A stretch of 64,000 nucleotides of DNA from [Mycobacterium] vasticus (GCF_020181595.1 NZ_CP084028.1:2525445-2589444), one strand, 5' to 3'; shown: positions 43,911-53,756, numbered from the stretch's first letter. Notes: a model not told the origin generated them from the letters alone. Translations and numbers: made by a program.

Positions 43911-45083
43911 CTACTTCGCGCCGGAGCATGCCTCACGGCACACCCGGACCGGATCTGCCACCCCGGCGGCGCCGGCCGCAGCCCGACGGGCGGCGTCGCG
44001 ATAACCCGGCGACGACAGCACCTCACCGGCCGCCTCGGCCAGCGCCGGCCCGTTCAGGGGCCGAATCAGCCGCCCACTGCCCTGGCGCACAACACGATTG
44101 GCGATCTCCCATTGATCGCCGCCACCGGGCACCACCACCATCGGCAGCCCGGCCAACAGCGTTTTGGCCACCATGCCGTGCCCGCCGCCGCAGATCACCA
44201 GATCGGCATGGGTGAGCAGCTCGTCCTGACGTCCCAGGCCGGCCACCGCCCACGGCGGCAGCTCCAGCGGCGCACCACCCAACCGCGACACCGCCACCCG
44301 GGCGCCGGCGGGCAACCCGACTCCGGGCACCAGGTGCTCCAGCGCCAGCTCGGCCAACCCAGCGGTTCCGGTCGTCGCCGTGGACGGCGCCACCACCACC
44401 ACCGGCCCGGAACCCGGCGGCACGGCCAGCACCTGCTCGGTCGGTTCGAAGTGCAGCGGCCCGACGACGACGGCCTCGGCGGGCCAGTCCGGCCGGGGCA
44501 CCTCGAGCGCGGGCAGCGTGGCGATGAGCCGGCGCAGCGGCCCCGGGTCGACGTCGGGCAGGCCGATCCCGGCGCGAGCCTGGGCCCGCTGCCGCAGTCC
44601 GACCCGCACCGACCGCGCCGTCAGGTAGCGCATCACCGAATCGCGCACCCGGCCTCGCACACCGACGCCCGGCGCCAGGCCGCTGCCGATCGGCGGTAAC
44701 CCTTTGGATGGCAGGTACAGCGGATGCGGGCTCAGCTCCACCCAGGCGATACCGAGCAGCTCGGCGGCCAGCCCGCCGCAGACTGTGATCACGTCGGAGA
44801 CCACCAGGTCCGGCGCCAGCTCCCGCAGCTGGTCAAGGTTCGCAACCGCCATCCGCGCGGCCCGGCGGTGGATCTTGTCCCCGTCGTCCCCGTCGTCATC
44901 GTCTGCCGTGGGATCGAGCCCGAGCAGTTCCGCCGCATCCACCCCGGCCGCCCGTGCGGTGTCCAGCCACTGCACGCCGGTCAGCAACGTCGGCGTGTCG
45001 CCCGCCGCGGCGAACCGCCGGCACAACGCGATCGCCGGGAACGCGTGTCCGGGATCCGGCCCGGCTACCACCACCACTCGCAT
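43911..45083 (-). CDS. GT1/MGT-like glycosyltransferase (Rv2739c-like)
   Basis: This 390-residue GT-B protein has the N-terminal opening VVVVAGPDPGHAFPAIALCRRF. The C-terminal donor-binding half includes LLTHADLVICGGGHGMVAKTLLAGLPMVVVPGGGDQWEIANRV; the GGGHG loop and the D-Q pair are typical of UDP-sugar-using GT1 enzymes. An acidic insert (DPTADDDDGDDGD) follows the first strand region. The acceptor is unknown; relatives decorate lipids or small molecules. The ATG at 45083 is used because upstream frames are antiparallel to the epoxide hydrolase gene. It is divergent from that gene by 42 bases. Confidence 0.88.
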   Translation of the reverse strand: MRVVVVAGPDPGHAFPAIALCRRFAAAGDTPTLLTGVQWLDTARAAGVDAAELLGLDPTADDDDGDDGDKIHRRAARMAVANLDQLRELAPDLVVSDVITVCGGLAAELLGIAWVELSPHPLYLPSKGLPPIGSGLAPGVGVRGRVRDSVMRYLTARSVRVGLRQRAQARAGIGLPDVDPGPLRRLIATLPALEVPRPDWPAEAVVVGPLHFEPTEQVLAVPPGSGPVVVVAPSTATTGTAGLAELALEHLVPGVGLPAGARVAVSRLGGAPLELPPWAVAGLGRQDELLTHADLVICGGGHGMVAKTLLAGLPMVVVPGGGDQWEIANRVVRQGSGRLIRPLNGPALAEAAGEVLSSPGYRDAARRAAAGAAGVADPVRVCREACSGAK

Positions 45084-45112
45084 CGGCCTACCGTGCCACA
45101 GCACCGTCCGCC

Positions 45113-45118
45113 TAGGCT
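45113..45118 (+). promoter_or_regulatory. -10 element of the epoxide hydrolase gene (leaderless)
   Basis: TAGGCT ends seven bases before the ATG at 45126, which has no ribosome site. The predicted first base lies next to the start codon. Confidence 0.45.
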
Positions 45119-45125
45119 GGTGGGC

Positions 45126-45566
45126 ATGACCGAATCGAGTGTCACGCAGACCGGCATCGACAACATCCGCACCGTGGAGACCTTCCTGGCCGCGCTCGCC
45201 GCCGACGATCTCGACACCGCGGCAGCCACCCTGGCCGAGGACGTGGTGTACCAGAACGTCGGGTTGCCGACCATCCACGGGCGCCGGGCCACCATCGGGA
45301 TGTTCAAGCGAATGAGCGGCCGGATGGGCTTCGACGTGAAGACGCATCGAATCGCCGCCGAGGGCTCAGCGGTGCTCACCGAACGCACCGACGTGCTGAC
45401 GCTGGGCCCGCTGCGGCTCCAATTCTGGGTGTGCGGGGTATTCGAGGTCCACGACGGGCGAATCACGTTGTGGCGCGACTACTTCGACTTCCTGGACATG
45501 TTCAAGGCGACGCTGCGGGCGGTGGCCGCCACGGTCTTCCCGGCGCTGCGCCCGACGCTGACATGA
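45126..45566 (+). CDS. ephG: Limonene-1,2-epoxide hydrolase-type epoxide hydrolase (Rv2740-like)
   Basis: This 146-residue cone-shaped barrel enzyme of the LEH family opens epoxides by direct attack of water. The catalytic set is readable: Tyr42 and Asn44 (VYQNVG), Arg87 and Asp89 (TERTDV), and Asp118 (LWRDYFDF), with spacing like the Rhodococcus enzyme. M. tuberculosis EphG acts on lipid and sterol epoxides. The start fits the -10 just upstream. Its stop overlaps the next ATG (ATGA), so the small membrane protein is translationally coupled. Confidence 0.92.
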   Translation: MTESSVTQTGIDNIRTVETFLAALAADDLDTAAATLAEDVVYQNVGLPTIHGRRATIGMFKRMSGRMGFDVKTHRIAAEGSAVLTERTDVLTLGPLRLQFWVCGVFEVHDGRITLWRDYFDFLDMFKATLRAVAATVFPALRPTLT

Positions 45567-45985
45567 ACGACACCGGCGCGCGCAGGCGGCCCAACGCGAT
45601 CCAATACCTGCGCTACTGCATCGGGCGTCCGTTGCCGGCCTCGATGCGGGACTGGGTCCGCAACGATCTGGCCGGTCCGGGTGCCACCATTCGGATGATC
45701 ATGCGCGGCCTGGTGCCGACGACGTTGATCCTGGCCCCGTTCTGGCTGTTGCCGACAGACTTCATGACGCACCTGAGCATGACGTTCCCGATCTGGTTCA
45801 TGGTGATCTTGTTCTCGCATGCGCTCAACAAGGTGTGGCGCAAGCACATGCTGCGGATGCACGGCCTCGACCCGAACCTGGCCGACGAACGCGTCCGCCA
45901 GCGCGACGCCCACATTCACCGGTCCTACGTCGAACGCTACGGAGCCCGGCCCGAATCGGCCGATCAGCGCAGCGACGACATCTAG
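45563..45985 (+). CDS. DUF5313 membrane protein
   Basis: This 140-residue protein has the N-terminal RPNAIQYLRYCIGRPLPASMRDWVRNDLAGPGA segment, two transmembrane helices (about 52-70 and 77-95) and a basic, Arg-rich C-terminal tail. This is the mycobacterial DUF5313 family; no function is known. It overlaps the ephG stop by four bases and pspM by four bases at its own end. In M. tuberculosis this position holds PE_PGRS47 and pspN. Confidence 0.8.
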   Translation: MNDTGARRRPNAIQYLRYCIGRPLPASMRDWVRNDLAGPGATIRMIMRGLVPTTLILAPFWLLPTDFMTHLSMTFPIWFMVILFSHALNKVWRKHMLRMHGLDPNLADERVRQRDAHIHRSYVERYGARPESADQRSDDI

Positions 45986-46809
45986 GCCTGAGGCAGCTCG
46001 GCGAGCTCCTCGAACGCCTGCGCCCAGCCCAGCATCTTCTCGGTGGCGCCCGCCAGCTCGTCGCGGTAACGATGCTGCGACATAGGTGAATTCACCGGAA
46101 CTCCCGACGACGGCCCGTCGTTGGCCGAGGCCACCAGTTGCGCTGCGGCGGTGACCATTTCGTTGTACTGACGCACTCCGGCGCTGAGCTGGGCGGTAAA
46201 CGCGTTGATGGTCGGCACCAGATAGTCACGGGACTGCGGGCTGTGCTGCACGGCCCGCTCCATCGAAACCACTTGTGCCGCAGTGGCTGCCATCGCCGAT
46301 GTGGCGCCGTTGACCGCGGACGTCAGCTCGACGATCTCATCGGAAGGCAGCAGCCCGCCACGCTCGAGCACGCTGAGCAGCGACACCATCCCGCGCTCGG
46401 AGGCTCCGAGGGCATACATGGCCGGTCGTGCCGCTGAACCCGGCGGTGGCAGGCGGCGCGCTGCGGTGGCCGGCGTGGTCGGCAACGGCACAGAACGCAG
46501 CCAGCGGTACCGCAGCAGCAACAGCGTGGCCGGTGCGGCCGCCCCGGCAGCGATCAGCCCGGTGATCAGCAGCACCCACACCGGGGTGGCCCACGACGCC
46601 AGCACCGCCGTCACCAGCATCCAAAACCCACATGCGGCAGCGAAGAACAGTCCCAGCCGCAGCGCCCAGCGCCGCTTTCGCAGCAGCCGGGCCCGAGGGT
46701 CGGCCAGCGCGCCCAACTTGTCGGCGAGCATGTCGGCGGCCTCGCTGGCGCGATCGACAGCACGCTGCAGCAGGGTCCCCCGGGTACGCCCCCCGACTGT
46801 TGAGGCCAT
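45982..46809 (-). CDS. pspM: Phage-shock envelope stress protein PspM (Rv2743c-like)
   Basis: This 275-residue membrane protein has a basic N-terminal segment (LLRKRRWALRLG), two transmembrane helices (about 50-70 and 76-97) and a long helical cytosolic C-terminal half. PspM anchors PspA-type stress control in mycobacteria and interacts with PspA and ClgR. It starts three bases downstream of the pspA stop. pspN, the next gene in M. tuberculosis, is absent. Confidence 0.88.
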   Translation of the reverse strand: MASTVGGRTRGTLLQRAVDRASEAADMLADKLGALADPRARLLRKRRWALRLGLFFAAACGFWMLVTAVLASWATPVWVLLITGLIAAGAAAPATLLLLRYRWLRSVPLPTTPATAARRLPPPGSAARPAMYALGASERGMVSLLSVLERGGLLPSDEIVELTSAVNGATSAMAATAAQVVSMERAVQHSPQSRDYLVPTINAFTAQLSAGVRQYNEMVTAAAQLVASANDGPSSGVPVNSPMSQHRYRDELAGATEKMLGWAQAFEELAELPQA

Positions 46810-46812
46810 CTA

Positions 46813-47637
46813 CTACCGGCCCAGCGGATTCTCGGGGGTGCGGTCGGTGGCGGCCTGGCCCGGGGCAGGGGTGGCTTGGCCCGGGGCGTTGGCCGCCCCA
46901 CCGGCCGGTAGCGCTTCCCCGCGCATCGAGGCGCGGATCTGCTCCAGCCGGGAGTGGCCTGCCATCTGCACGCCCGCCTGTTCGACCTCGATCATCCGGC
47001 CGGCCACCGTGCCCTGCGCCAGTTCGGCCGCGCCGATCGCGTTGGCGTAGCGGCGCTCGATCTTGTCGCGCACCTCATCGAGGCTGGGGGTGGTCCCCGG
47101 CGCGGCGATCTCGCTCATCGACCGCAGCGACGCGCTGACCTGTTCCTGCATCTTGGCCTGCTCGAGTTGGCTGAGCAGCTTGGTGCGCTCAGCGATCTTC
47201 TGCTGCAGGATCATCGCGTTCTGCTCCACGGCCTTCTTGGCCTGCATCGCTGCCGACAGCGCCTGGTCGTGCAGTGTCTTGAGGTCTTCCACGCTCTGCT
47301 CGGCGGTGACCAGTTGGGCCGCGAACGCCTCGGCGGCGTTGTTGTACTCGGTGGCCTTGGCGGCGTCGCCGGCGGCGGTGGCCTGGTCGGCCAGCGTCAA
47401 CGCCTGGCGCACATTGACCTGAAGCTTCTCGATGTCGGCCAGCTGCCGGTTCAGCCGCATCTCGAGTTGACGCTGATTGCCGATCACCTGCGCGGCCTGC
47501 TGGGTGAGCGCCTGGTGCTGGCGCTGCGCCTCCTCGATGGCCTGCTGGATCTGCACCTTCGGGTCGGCGTGCTCGTCGATCTTGGCGTTGAACAGCGCCA
47601 TCACGTACTTCCAGGCCTTGACGAACGGGTTGGCCAT
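46813..47637 (-). CDS. pspA: PspA/IM30 family protein (35 kDa antigen, Rv2744c-like)
   Basis: PspA binds the inner membrane and protects it during envelope stress. The 274-residue protein is almost wholly alpha-helical coiled coil. It begins with an amphipathic helix ([30 protein letters not shown]) that binds membrane, followed by long heptad stretches ([28 protein letters not shown]) and a Pro/Ala-rich tail. It matches the mycobacterial 35 kDa antigen. The ATG follows GGAG, and clgR lies 112 bases upstream on the same strand, so the operon order is clgR-pspA-pspM. Confidence 0.95.
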   Translation of the reverse strand: MANPFVKAWKYVMALFNAKIDEHADPKVQIQQAIEEAQRQHQALTQQAAQVIGNQRQLEMRLNRQLADIEKLQVNVRQALTLADQATAAGDAAKATEYNNAAEAFAAQLVTAEQSVEDLKTLHDQALSAAMQAKKAVEQNAMILQQKIAERTKLLSQLEQAKMQEQVSASLRSMSEIAAPGTTPSLDEVRDKIERRYANAIGAAELAQGTVAGRMIEVEQAGVQMAGHSRLEQIRASMRGEALPAGGAANAPGQATPAPGQAATDRTPENPLGR

Positions 47638-47749
47638 CAGTCAGCTCCGTATGAGTTGTGGTCCAGTGTCAGCGGGTCCGCGGCGCACCCCTGACCAATT
47701 TATCGGGTCAGTGCGCACCGGGTGGGTGATCAGGCTCGGTTGCGGCGCG

Positions 47750-48091
47750 TCACGCCGAGGCCATCGCCCGAATCGGCGGGATCACGACCTTGGTGCCGGC
47801 GTCGATGCGGGTGACGGAACCGACCCGCTGAGCCTGCCGGTCCTGCTCGGCCCGCTCGGCCCGCGCCAGCCGGACTCCGGCGTCGAACAGCACCTCCGAC
47901 AGCGGGACCTGCAGCGCCGCGCAGATGGCGTTCAGCAGCTCGCTGGAGGCCTCCTTGCGGCCGCGCTCGACCTCCGACAGGTACCCCAGGCTGACCCGCG
48001 CCGAGTCGGACACCTCACGCAGCGTGCGGCCCTGCGTCATCCGGGCCTCGCGCAGCATCTCGCCGACGGACTCCCGCAGCAACGCTGTCAT
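47750..48091 (-). CDS. clgR: Transcriptional regulator ClgR (clp gene regulator)
   Basis: ClgR activates clp protease genes and its own psp operon. The 113-residue protein has an HTH_3 domain (about 11-65: [51 protein letters not shown]) and a C-terminal tail (RMAS-like ending MASA) that in relatives is a Clp degradation signal, ending in hydrophobic small residues. The ATG at 48091 follows GAGGGAG; frames upstream to 48151 cross the promoter. Transcription likely starts at the ECF-type promoter 48144-48170, so envelope stress sigma SigE would feed the operon. Confidence 0.93.
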   Translation of the reverse strand: MTALLRESVGEMLREARMTQGRTLREVSDSARVSLGYLSEVERGRKEASSELLNAICAALQVPLSEVLFDAGVRLARAERAEQDRQAQRVGSVTRIDAGTKVVIPPIRAMASA

Positions 48092-48143
48092 CTGTGCACT
48101 CCCTCTTGGTCGACGTGGAAAAACTCCGCAGTCAGGAGAGACA

Positions 48144-48170
48144 ACGCGCACGAGCCCGTTCGGGTTCCCG
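48144..48170 (-). promoter_or_regulatory. ECF-sigma promoter of clgR (SigE type)
   Basis: On the minus strand GGGAAC (48170-48165) is followed by 17 bases and CGTT (48147-48144), the same hexamers and spacer as the sigB promoter at 10806-10832. SigE is known to transcribe clgR in M. tuberculosis. The start site would lie about 45 bases before the clgR ATG. Confidence 0.75.
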
Positions 48171-48181
48171 AATCACCCGAT

Positions 48182-48775
48182 TCAACCCCGCGAGGAGCCT
48201 CGAAGATCGGTGACGGCCGAGATCACGTAGTCCACCCCGGTCACCACGGTCAGCACCACGGCGGCGGCCATCACCGCCCAGGCCGTCACCAGCCAGGGAC
48301 CGTCGAGCGGCAGGACGAGCAGCCCGATACCGACGGCCTGAACCAGCGTCTTGAGCTTGCCGCCGCGACTGGCCGGGATCACCCCACGGTGCAGCACCGC
48401 GAACCGCAACAGGGTGATGCCGATCTCGCGGGCCAGGATCAGCACCGTCACCCACCACCACAGGTCGCCGAGCATCGACAACCCGATCAACGCCGCACCG
48501 ATCAGGGCCTTGTCGGCGATCGGGTCGGCCAGGGCGCCGAACTCGGTCACCAGCCCGTAGCGGCGGGCCAGGGCGCCGTCGAGCCGGTCGGTGACGATCG
48601 CGACGGCGAAGACGACGAAAGCCACGATGCGCGTATTGGTGTCATGGCCGTGCTGGGCGAACAGGGCGACCAGAAAGACCGGGACAAGCAACAGGCGCAT
48701 GGTGGTCAGCGCGTTGGGCAGATTGATCACGGGGACACGCGTCACCGCCGGATCGAGTTGGGAGTGCCCTGACAC
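48182..48775 (-). CDS. pgsA3: CDP-alcohol phosphatidyltransferase (PgsA3-like)
   Basis: This integral membrane enzyme transfers a phosphatidyl group from CDP-diacylglycerol to an alcohol, most likely glycerol 3-phosphate. The 197-residue protein has about six helices and the complete metal and catalytic motif D63xxD66G67xxA70R71x8G80xxxD84xxxD88. The GTG start at 48775 begins MSGHSQ. It lies upstream of clgR in the same orientation, with the clgR promoter in the gap, and is divergent from argA by 55 bases. Confidence 0.92.
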   Translation of the reverse strand: MSGHSQLDPAVTRVPVINLPNALTTMRLLLVPVFLVALFAQHGHDTNTRIVAFVVFAVAIVTDRLDGALARRYGLVTEFGALADPIADKALIGAALIGLSMLGDLWWWVTVLILAREIGITLLRFAVLHRGVIPASRGGKLKTLVQAVGIGLLVLPLDGPWLVTAWAVMAAAVVLTVVTGVDYVISAVTDLRGSSRG

Positions 48776-48818
48776 GGCAGACAGAATATCGGGTACCCGG
48801 CCGGAAATGAGAAACCGT

Positions 48819-48824
48819 TAGTGT
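48819..48824 (+). promoter_or_regulatory. -10 element of argA (leaderless)
   Basis: TAGTGT ends seven bases before the GTG at 48831, exactly the distance expected if transcription begins on the start codon. No ribosome site is present. Confidence 0.5.
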
Positions 48825-48830
48825 TCAGCT

Positions 48831-49355
48831 GTGCACCCAGCGGCTGAGGAACCGGTCCACCAGACCCGGATCCGGCGCGCCCGGACCTCTGATGTCCCGG
48901 CGATCAAGAGGCTCATCGACGTGTACGCGGGCAAGATCCTGCTGGAGAAGAACCTCGTCACCCTCTACGAATCCGTTCAGGAGTTCTGGGTGGCCGAGGA
49001 CTCCGACAAACGGATCGTGGGCTGCGGCGCCCTGCACGTGTTGTGGTCGGATCTCGGCGAGGTGCGCACCATCGCCGTGGATCCGGCGCTGACCGGCCAA
49101 GGGATCGGGCATGCGATCGTCGCCCGGCTGCTGCGGGTCGCCCGCGATCTGGAGTTGCAGCGCCTGTTCGTGCTGACTTTCGAGACGGCCTTCTTCGCCC
49201 GGCACGGCTTCACCGAGATCGAGGGCACGCCGGTGACCGCCGAGGTCTACGAGGAGATGCAGCGTTCCTACGACGTCGGGGTGGCCGAGTTCCTGGACCT
49301 GAGCTACGTCAAGCCGAACACCCTGGGCAACACCCGGATGCTGCTGGTGCTGTGA
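48831..49355 (+). CDS. argA: Amino-acid N-acetyltransferase (short ArgA/GNAT type)
   Basis: The enzyme acetylates glutamate (in M. tuberculosis also glutamine) with acetyl-CoA as the first step of arginine synthesis. The 174-residue protein is a single GNAT domain without the kinase-like half of classical ArgA. Motif A reads VRTIAVDPALTGQGIGHAIVARLL (the Q/R-x-x-G-x-G/A loop is GQGIGHA), followed by LFVLTFETAFFARHGFTEIE. The start is GTG. It converges on the DUF421 gene with three bases between stops. Confidence 0.93.
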   Translation: MHPAAEEPVHQTRIRRARTSDVPAIKRLIDVYAGKILLEKNLVTLYESVQEFWVAEDSDKRIVGCGALHVLWSDLGEVRTIAVDPALTGQGIGHAIVARLLRVARDLELQRLFVLTFETAFFARHGFTEIEGTPVTAEVYEEMQRSYDVGVAEFLDLSYVKPNTLGNTRMLLVL

Positions 49356-49358
49356 CGG

Positions 49359-49889
49359 CTACGCCGTAGAGGCGAGGAAGCCGGGGGCCGCTCCGATGAG
49401 GAAGCTGAACTGCCCGTCGGACTCCATCCGGCCTTCGCGCACCACGCTCAGATCCGCGATGCCCTGCTTGCGCCCCTGCTCGCGGAGTTGATTCTCGGTG
49501 ATCATCTCTTTGCGCATGTTCTGTAACAGCAGCTCACCGTCGCGTATGAGCAGCAGCGAACCGGGCCGGATGACCCGCGCCGCCCACGTCCAGCGGTGCG
49601 CCGCCCAGTTCAGCACGAACGACCAGCCGATGATCACGCTGACCAGCAACACGCCGTCGCTGATCGACTTGTACCCGCCCGCCATGCCGTTCTGCGCTGC
49701 GTCGGCGATCAGCACCACCACGATCAGATCCGTGATGCCGTTGGTGCCGGCCTCGCGTTTGAGCACTACCCGCAACAGCGCGTAGATGGTGATGTAGATA
49801 ACCGTTCCGCGTATCAGAATCTCGGCCGGCGGCGTATCGAAACTGAATAATTTCGCCCAATCCACGCTGTGATTATCCCGGCAGTTCAC
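49359..49889 (-). CDS. DUF421 / YetF-family membrane protein
   Basis: This 176-residue protein has about three transmembrane helices at the N-terminus (about 25-100) and the family signature IRPGSLLLIRDGELLLQNMRKEMITENQLREQGRKQGI. A short soluble domain follows. YetF proteins are widespread; roles in membrane or spore biology are suspected but not shown. GTG at 49889 is used because GGAGG lies 11 bases upstream; another GTG at 49865 would start directly at the conserved WAKLF. It is downstream of ftsK on the same strand. Confidence 0.82.
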   Translation of the reverse strand: MNCRDNHSVDWAKLFSFDTPPAEILIRGTVIYITIYALLRVVLKREAGTNGITDLIVVVLIADAAQNGMAGGYKSISDGVLLVSVIIGWSFVLNWAAHRWTWAARVIRPGSLLLIRDGELLLQNMRKEMITENQLREQGRKQGIADLSVVREGRMESDGQFSFLIGAAPGFLASTA

Positions 49890-49918
49890 CGGGTTGTCAC
49901 CCTCCGTTACGGGCGTGG

Positions 49919-52438
49919 CTAGAACTCGTCGCCGTCGTCGGCGGGTTCCGGCTCGCCGCCGCCGCCGCGGATCAGCATCAGCGTGGCCGCCAGCTCGTCC
50001 GGCTTGACCAGTACCTGCCGGGCCTTGGACCCCTCGGACGGGCCGACGATGTCGCGGGTCTCCATCAGGTCCATCAGCCGGCCCGCCTTGGCGAACCCGA
50101 CCCGCAGTTTGCGCTGCAGCATCGAGGTGGAACCGAACTGGCTGGACACCACGAGTTCGACGGCCTGCAGGAACACGTCCATGTCGTCGCCGATGTCGGG
50201 ATCGACGTCGGTGCGGTCCCCGCTGGGCTTCGCCGCGGTGACTCCCTCGGTGTATTCGGGTTCGGCCTGGTCCTTGCAGGCGTTGACGACGCCCTGGATC
50301 TCCTCGTCGGAGATGAACGCACCCTGCAGGCGGATCGGCTTGTTGGCGCCCATCGGCAGGAACAGTCCGTCGCCCATGCCGATCAGCTTCTCGGCGCCCG
50401 GCTGGTCGAGGATCACCCGGGAGTCGGTCAGCGACGAGGTGGCGAACGCCAGCCGGGACGGCACGTTGGTCTTGATCAGCCCGGTGACGACGTCCACCGA
50501 CGGCCGCTGGGTGGCCAGCACCAGGTGGATGCCGGCGGCGCGGGCCTTCTGGGTGATTCGCACGATGGCGTCCTCGACGTCGCGCGGGGCGGTCATCATC
50601 AGGTCGGCGAGCTCGTCGACGACCGCGAGGATGTAGGGGTAGGGCCGGTAGACCCGTTCGCTGCCCAGCGGCGCGGTGATCTCCCCGGAGCGCACCTTGT
50701 CGTTGAAGTCGTTGATGTGGCGCACCCGCGAGGACTTCATGTCCTGGTAGCGCTGCTCCATCTCCTCGACCAGCCAGGCCAGTGCGGCAGCGGCTTTCTT
50801 GGGCTCGGTGATGATGGGCGTGATCAGGTGCGGAATGCCTTCGTACGGCGTGAGTTCGACCATCTTCGGGTCGATCAGGATCATCCTGACCTCTTCCGGG
50901 GTGGCCCGCGCCAGCAGCGACACCAGCATCGAGTTGACGAAGCTGGACTTGCCCGAGCCGGTGGAGCCGGCCACCAGCAGGTGCGGCATCTTGGCCAGGT
51001 TGGCGCAGATGAAGTCACCCTCGATGTCCTTGCCCAGCCCGATCACCAGCGGATGGTGGTCGGCGCGGGTGGACGGCGCGGTCAGCACGTCGGCCAGCCG
51101 CACCAGCTCACGGTCGGAGTTGGGCACCTCGATGCCGACGGCTGACTTGCCCGGGATGGGCGCCAGCATCCGCACGCTCTCGGTGGCCACCGCGTAGGCG
51201 ATGTTGCGCTGCAGCGCGGTGATCTTCTCGACCTTGACGCCGGGCCCCAGCTCCACCTCGTAGCGGGTGACGGTCGGGCCGCGGGTGCAGCCGGTGACGG
51301 CGGCGTCGACCTTGAACTGATCGAGCACCGAGGTGATCGCGTCGGCCATCTGTTCGTTGGCGACGGTGCGCGTCTTGGGCGGATCGCCCGCGACGAGCAG
51401 GGTCAGCGACGGCAGCGTGTAGGGGCCTTCGACCACCCGGTCCAGGACGACGGTGTCGTTGGACTTGGCGGGCTTGGCCTTGGGCGCCTTGCGGCGGGCC
51501 GGCTTGGCCGGCGGCTCGGCGGGCGGCTCGTCGAGCGGGTAGTTGTCCAGCGGGGTGCGCGACTGCCAGTCCGGGGCCGGCTCGTCGGCGGCAGCGGCAC
51601 CCTCGTCGACGAAGACCTGATCGTCATGGCCGTCGTCGTAATCCTCGGCATAGTCGTCGCCTTGGCCGTAGCCGTAGTCGTCGTAGTAGTCGTCATCGTC
51701 GTAGGCGCCGCGGAACATCGTGCGCAGCGCCTCGGGGGCCTCGCGCAGCGTGGTGCCGGTCAGCAGCAGCACCCCGAACAGCACCCCGATGCACAGCAGC
51801 GGCGCGGCGATCCACGGGGTGAGCCCGTCCGCCAGTGGCCCACCGATGGCGAATCCGACAAAGCCGGCGCCGTGCAGGCGACCGTCGGGGCTCTGCGGCG
51901 AGCCCGACCACAGGTGCCACAGGCCCAGGATCGGCAGCGCGACCATCACCGAGCCCAGGATCAGTCGGGGCCGGTTCTCCGGGTCGGGCTCGGTGCGCAT
52001 CAACAGGACACCGGCGGCGGCCGCGGCCAGCGGGAGCAGCATCACCGCGCCACCGATCACTGTGCGCAGGCCGGTGTCGACCCATGCCCCGACGGGGCGT
52101 GCGGCGTCCAGCCAGCAGCTTGCTGCGGTCACCACGGCCAGACCCAGCAGGGCCAGCGCGATGCCGTCACGGCGGTGTCCCGGGTCGATGTCGTGTGCGC
52201 GGCCCACCGATCGGGCTGCCCCGCCGGCGCCCTTGGCCATCATCAGCCAGGTTGCGCGCGCCATCCGCCCGCCGGCCAGCCCGGCGGCCACCGGCCAGGA
52301 GTGTTGCTGTGCTGGGCGGCGGGTTTTGGCCGGCTGCCGGGCACGTGCCGGCCGCGATCCACCTTTGGCGCCGGCCTTTGACCTGGTCGTTCGGGTGCCG
52401 GAACGTGCGGGAGCCCTACTAGTGGTCTTACTAGCCAT
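49919..52438 (-). CDS. ftsK: DNA translocase FtsK
   Basis: FtsK couples chromosome segregation to division by pumping DNA at the septum. The 839-residue protein has a basic Arg/Lys/Ala-rich N-terminus, a membrane domain of about four helices (about 85-250), a very acidic and Tyr-rich linker ([16 protein letters not shown]), and a Lys/Pro-rich stretch. The motor follows, with Walker [12 protein letters not shown] and Walker [13 protein letters not shown]. The C-terminal gamma winged helix ([49 protein letters not shown]) reads polar sequences. The ATG at 52438 is used; the open frame continues 231 codons upstream but is antisense to two real genes. Confidence 0.96.
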   Translation of the reverse strand: MASKTTSRAPARSGTRTTRSKAGAKGGSRPARARQPAKTRRPAQQHSWPVAAGLAGGRMARATWLMMAKGAGGAARSVGRAHDIDPGHRRDGIALALLGLAVVTAASCWLDAARPVGAWVDTGLRTVIGGAVMLLPLAAAAAGVLLMRTEPDPENRPRLILGSVMVALPILGLWHLWSGSPQSPDGRLHGAGFVGFAIGGPLADGLTPWIAAPLLCIGVLFGVLLLTGTTLREAPEALRTMFRGAYDDDDYYDDYGYGQGDDYAEDYDDGHDDQVFVDEGAAAADEPAPDWQSRTPLDNYPLDEPPAEPPAKPARRKAPKAKPAKSNDTVVLDRVVEGPYTLPSLTLLVAGDPPKTRTVANEQMADAITSVLDQFKVDAAVTGCTRGPTVTRYEVELGPGVKVEKITALQRNIAYAVATESVRMLAPIPGKSAVGIEVPNSDRELVRLADVLTAPSTRADHHPLVIGLGKDIEGDFICANLAKMPHLLVAGSTGSGKSSFVNSMLVSLLARATPEEVRMILIDPKMVELTPYEGIPHLITPIITEPKKAAAALAWLVEEMEQRYQDMKSSRVRHINDFNDKVRSGEITAPLGSERVYRPYPYILAVVDELADLMMTAPRDVEDAIVRITQKARAAGIHLVLATQRPSVDVVTGLIKTNVPSRLAFATSSLTDSRVILDQPGAEKLIGMGDGLFLPMGANKPIRLQGAFISDEEIQGVVNACKDQAEPEYTEGVTAAKPSGDRTDVDPDIGDDMDVFLQAVELVVSSQFGSTSMLQRKLRVGFAKAGRLMDLMETRDIVGPSEGSKARQVLVKPDELAATLMLIRGGGGEPEPADDGDEF

Positions 52439-52571
52439 ATCGGCAAGCGTAGTCGCAATAGCCTCATCTGCACCATAAGGCACACTGGCCCCGGCGCATT
52501 GGTTCATCTCGCAGGCCGATTCGCGCTGGGTAAGGTGACCGGAGAAACCCCCGCCTGCCGAGGAGCCGCAC

Positions 52572-52886
52572 ATGCCCGTGGTCATCGTCGCCACATTTGC
52601 CGTCAAGCCGGAATCGGTCGAAGCCGTCCGCGACATCTGTACCAAGGCGGTGCCGCAAGTCCACGATGAACCCGGCTGCCAGCTGTACTCCCTGCACGAG
52701 ACCGACGGCGCCTTCGTCTTCGTCGAGCAGTGGGCCGACGAAGAGGCACTCAAGGCGCATTCGGCCGCACCATCGGTCGCCGAGCTGTTCGGCAGCCTCA
52801 GCGAGCACCTGGCCGGCCCGCCCGACATCAAGATGCTGCAGCCGGTTCCGGCCGGCGACGACGCGTTGGGCCTGCTGCGAGGCTGA
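52572..52886 (+). CDS. ABM-domain putative quinol monooxygenase (Rv2749-like)
   Basis: This 104-residue dimeric alpha-beta barrel protein begins [25 protein letters not shown] and ends with the [22 protein letters not shown] helix. The ABM family includes small cofactor-free monooxygenases acting on quinols and polyketides. The pair Glu/His in [14 protein letters not shown] resembles the active pocket of YgiN-type enzymes. The start is preceded by GAGGAG. The next gene starts three bases after its stop, so the two are cotranscribed. Confidence 0.88.
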   Translation: MPVVIVATFAVKPESVEAVRDICTKAVPQVHDEPGCQLYSLHETDGAFVFVEQWADEEALKAHSAAPSVAELFGSLSEHLAGPPDIKMLQPVPAGDDALGLLRG

Positions 52887-52889
52887 ACC

Positions 52890-53756
52890 GTGGCGGGCAA
52901 TCCGGCAGCGCAGACCGCCTTCGGCCCGATGATGCTGGCGGCGGTGGAGCACCTCGAGCCGCCGGAGCGCCGCCTTGTCGACGACGACCTGGCGGCATCG
53001 TTCCTACCCGCGCGCGTGCGCTGGATGGTCGCGGCGTTGCGGCCGGCGTTGCTGCGCGGCTGGTTCATCGCGGCCATGGAGCGCACCGGGCCCGGCCTCT
53101 GGGCCAATCTGACCTGCCGCAAGCGTTTCATCGCCGATCACCTCGATGAGGCGGCCGGAGATATCGACGCGGTGGTGATCCTCGGCGCCGGCATGGATAC
53201 GCTCGGCTGCCGCACCGCCCGAAACTCCCGGATCCCGATCTTCGAGGTGGACCAGCCGGTCAACATCGCCCGCAAGGCGGGCGCGGCGCGCCGGGTGCTG
53301 GGCGCCCTGCCGCCCTCGGTGCGGCTGGTGGCGCTCGACTTCGAACGCGACGACCTGCTCACCACCCTGGCCGAGCACGGCTATCAGACGTCGTTTCGCA
53401 CCTTCTTCGTCTGGGAGGGGGTGACCCAGTACCTGACCGAGCAGGCGGTCCACGCGACGCTGACGGGCCTGCGGGCGGCGGCGCCGGGAAGCCGGCTGGC
53501 GTTCACCTACGTCCGGCGCGACTTCATCGACGGCACGAACCGGTACGGTTCGCCGACGTTATATCGCCGGGTGGTCAACAAGCTGTGGCACTTCGGGTTG
53601 CGGACCGAGGAGGTCGCTGAGTTCCTGGCCGGGTACGGCTGGCGCCTGATCGAGCAGGCCGGGGCGCAACAACTGTTGGCACGCTACGTCGAACCCGCCG
53701 GGCGCAAGCTGGCCACCAGCGACCTGGAATGGTCGGCGTACGCCGAAAAGCTCTGA
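52890..53756 (+). CDS. SAM-dependent methyltransferase of the LCM/TIGR00027 type (Rv2751-like)
   Basis: This 288-residue methyltransferase has [21 protein letters not shown], a basic [12 protein letters not shown] segment, the SAM loop [16 protein letters not shown], the acidic strand IFEVDQP, and [15 protein letters not shown]. This is the mycobacterial family of leucine-carboxyl-methyltransferase-like proteins, with many paralogues and unknown substrates, probably lipids or small acids. The GTG start is three bases after the ABM gene. It converges on the RNase J gene. Rv2750 (an SDR) is missing between the two. Confidence 0.88.
   Translation: MAGNPAAQTAFGPMMLAAVEHLEPPERRLVDDDLAASFLPARVRWMVAALRPALLRGWFIAAMERTGPGLWANLTCRKRFIADHLDEAAGDIDAVVILGAGMDTLGCRTARNSRIPIFEVDQPVNIARKAGAARRVLGALPPSVRLVALDFERDDLLTTLAEHGYQTSFRTFFVWEGVTQYLTEQAVHATLTGLRAAAPGSRLAFTYVRRDFIDGTNRYGSPTLYRRVVNKLWHFGLRTEEVAEFLAGYGWRLIEQAGAQQLLARYVEPAGRKLATSDLEWSAYAEKL

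Noticed and set aside
52439..53131. 231-codon N-terminal extension of ftsK
   Set aside because: It lies antisense to the ABM and methyltransferase genes; the ATG at 52438 gives a normal FtsK with the expected basic N-terminus.
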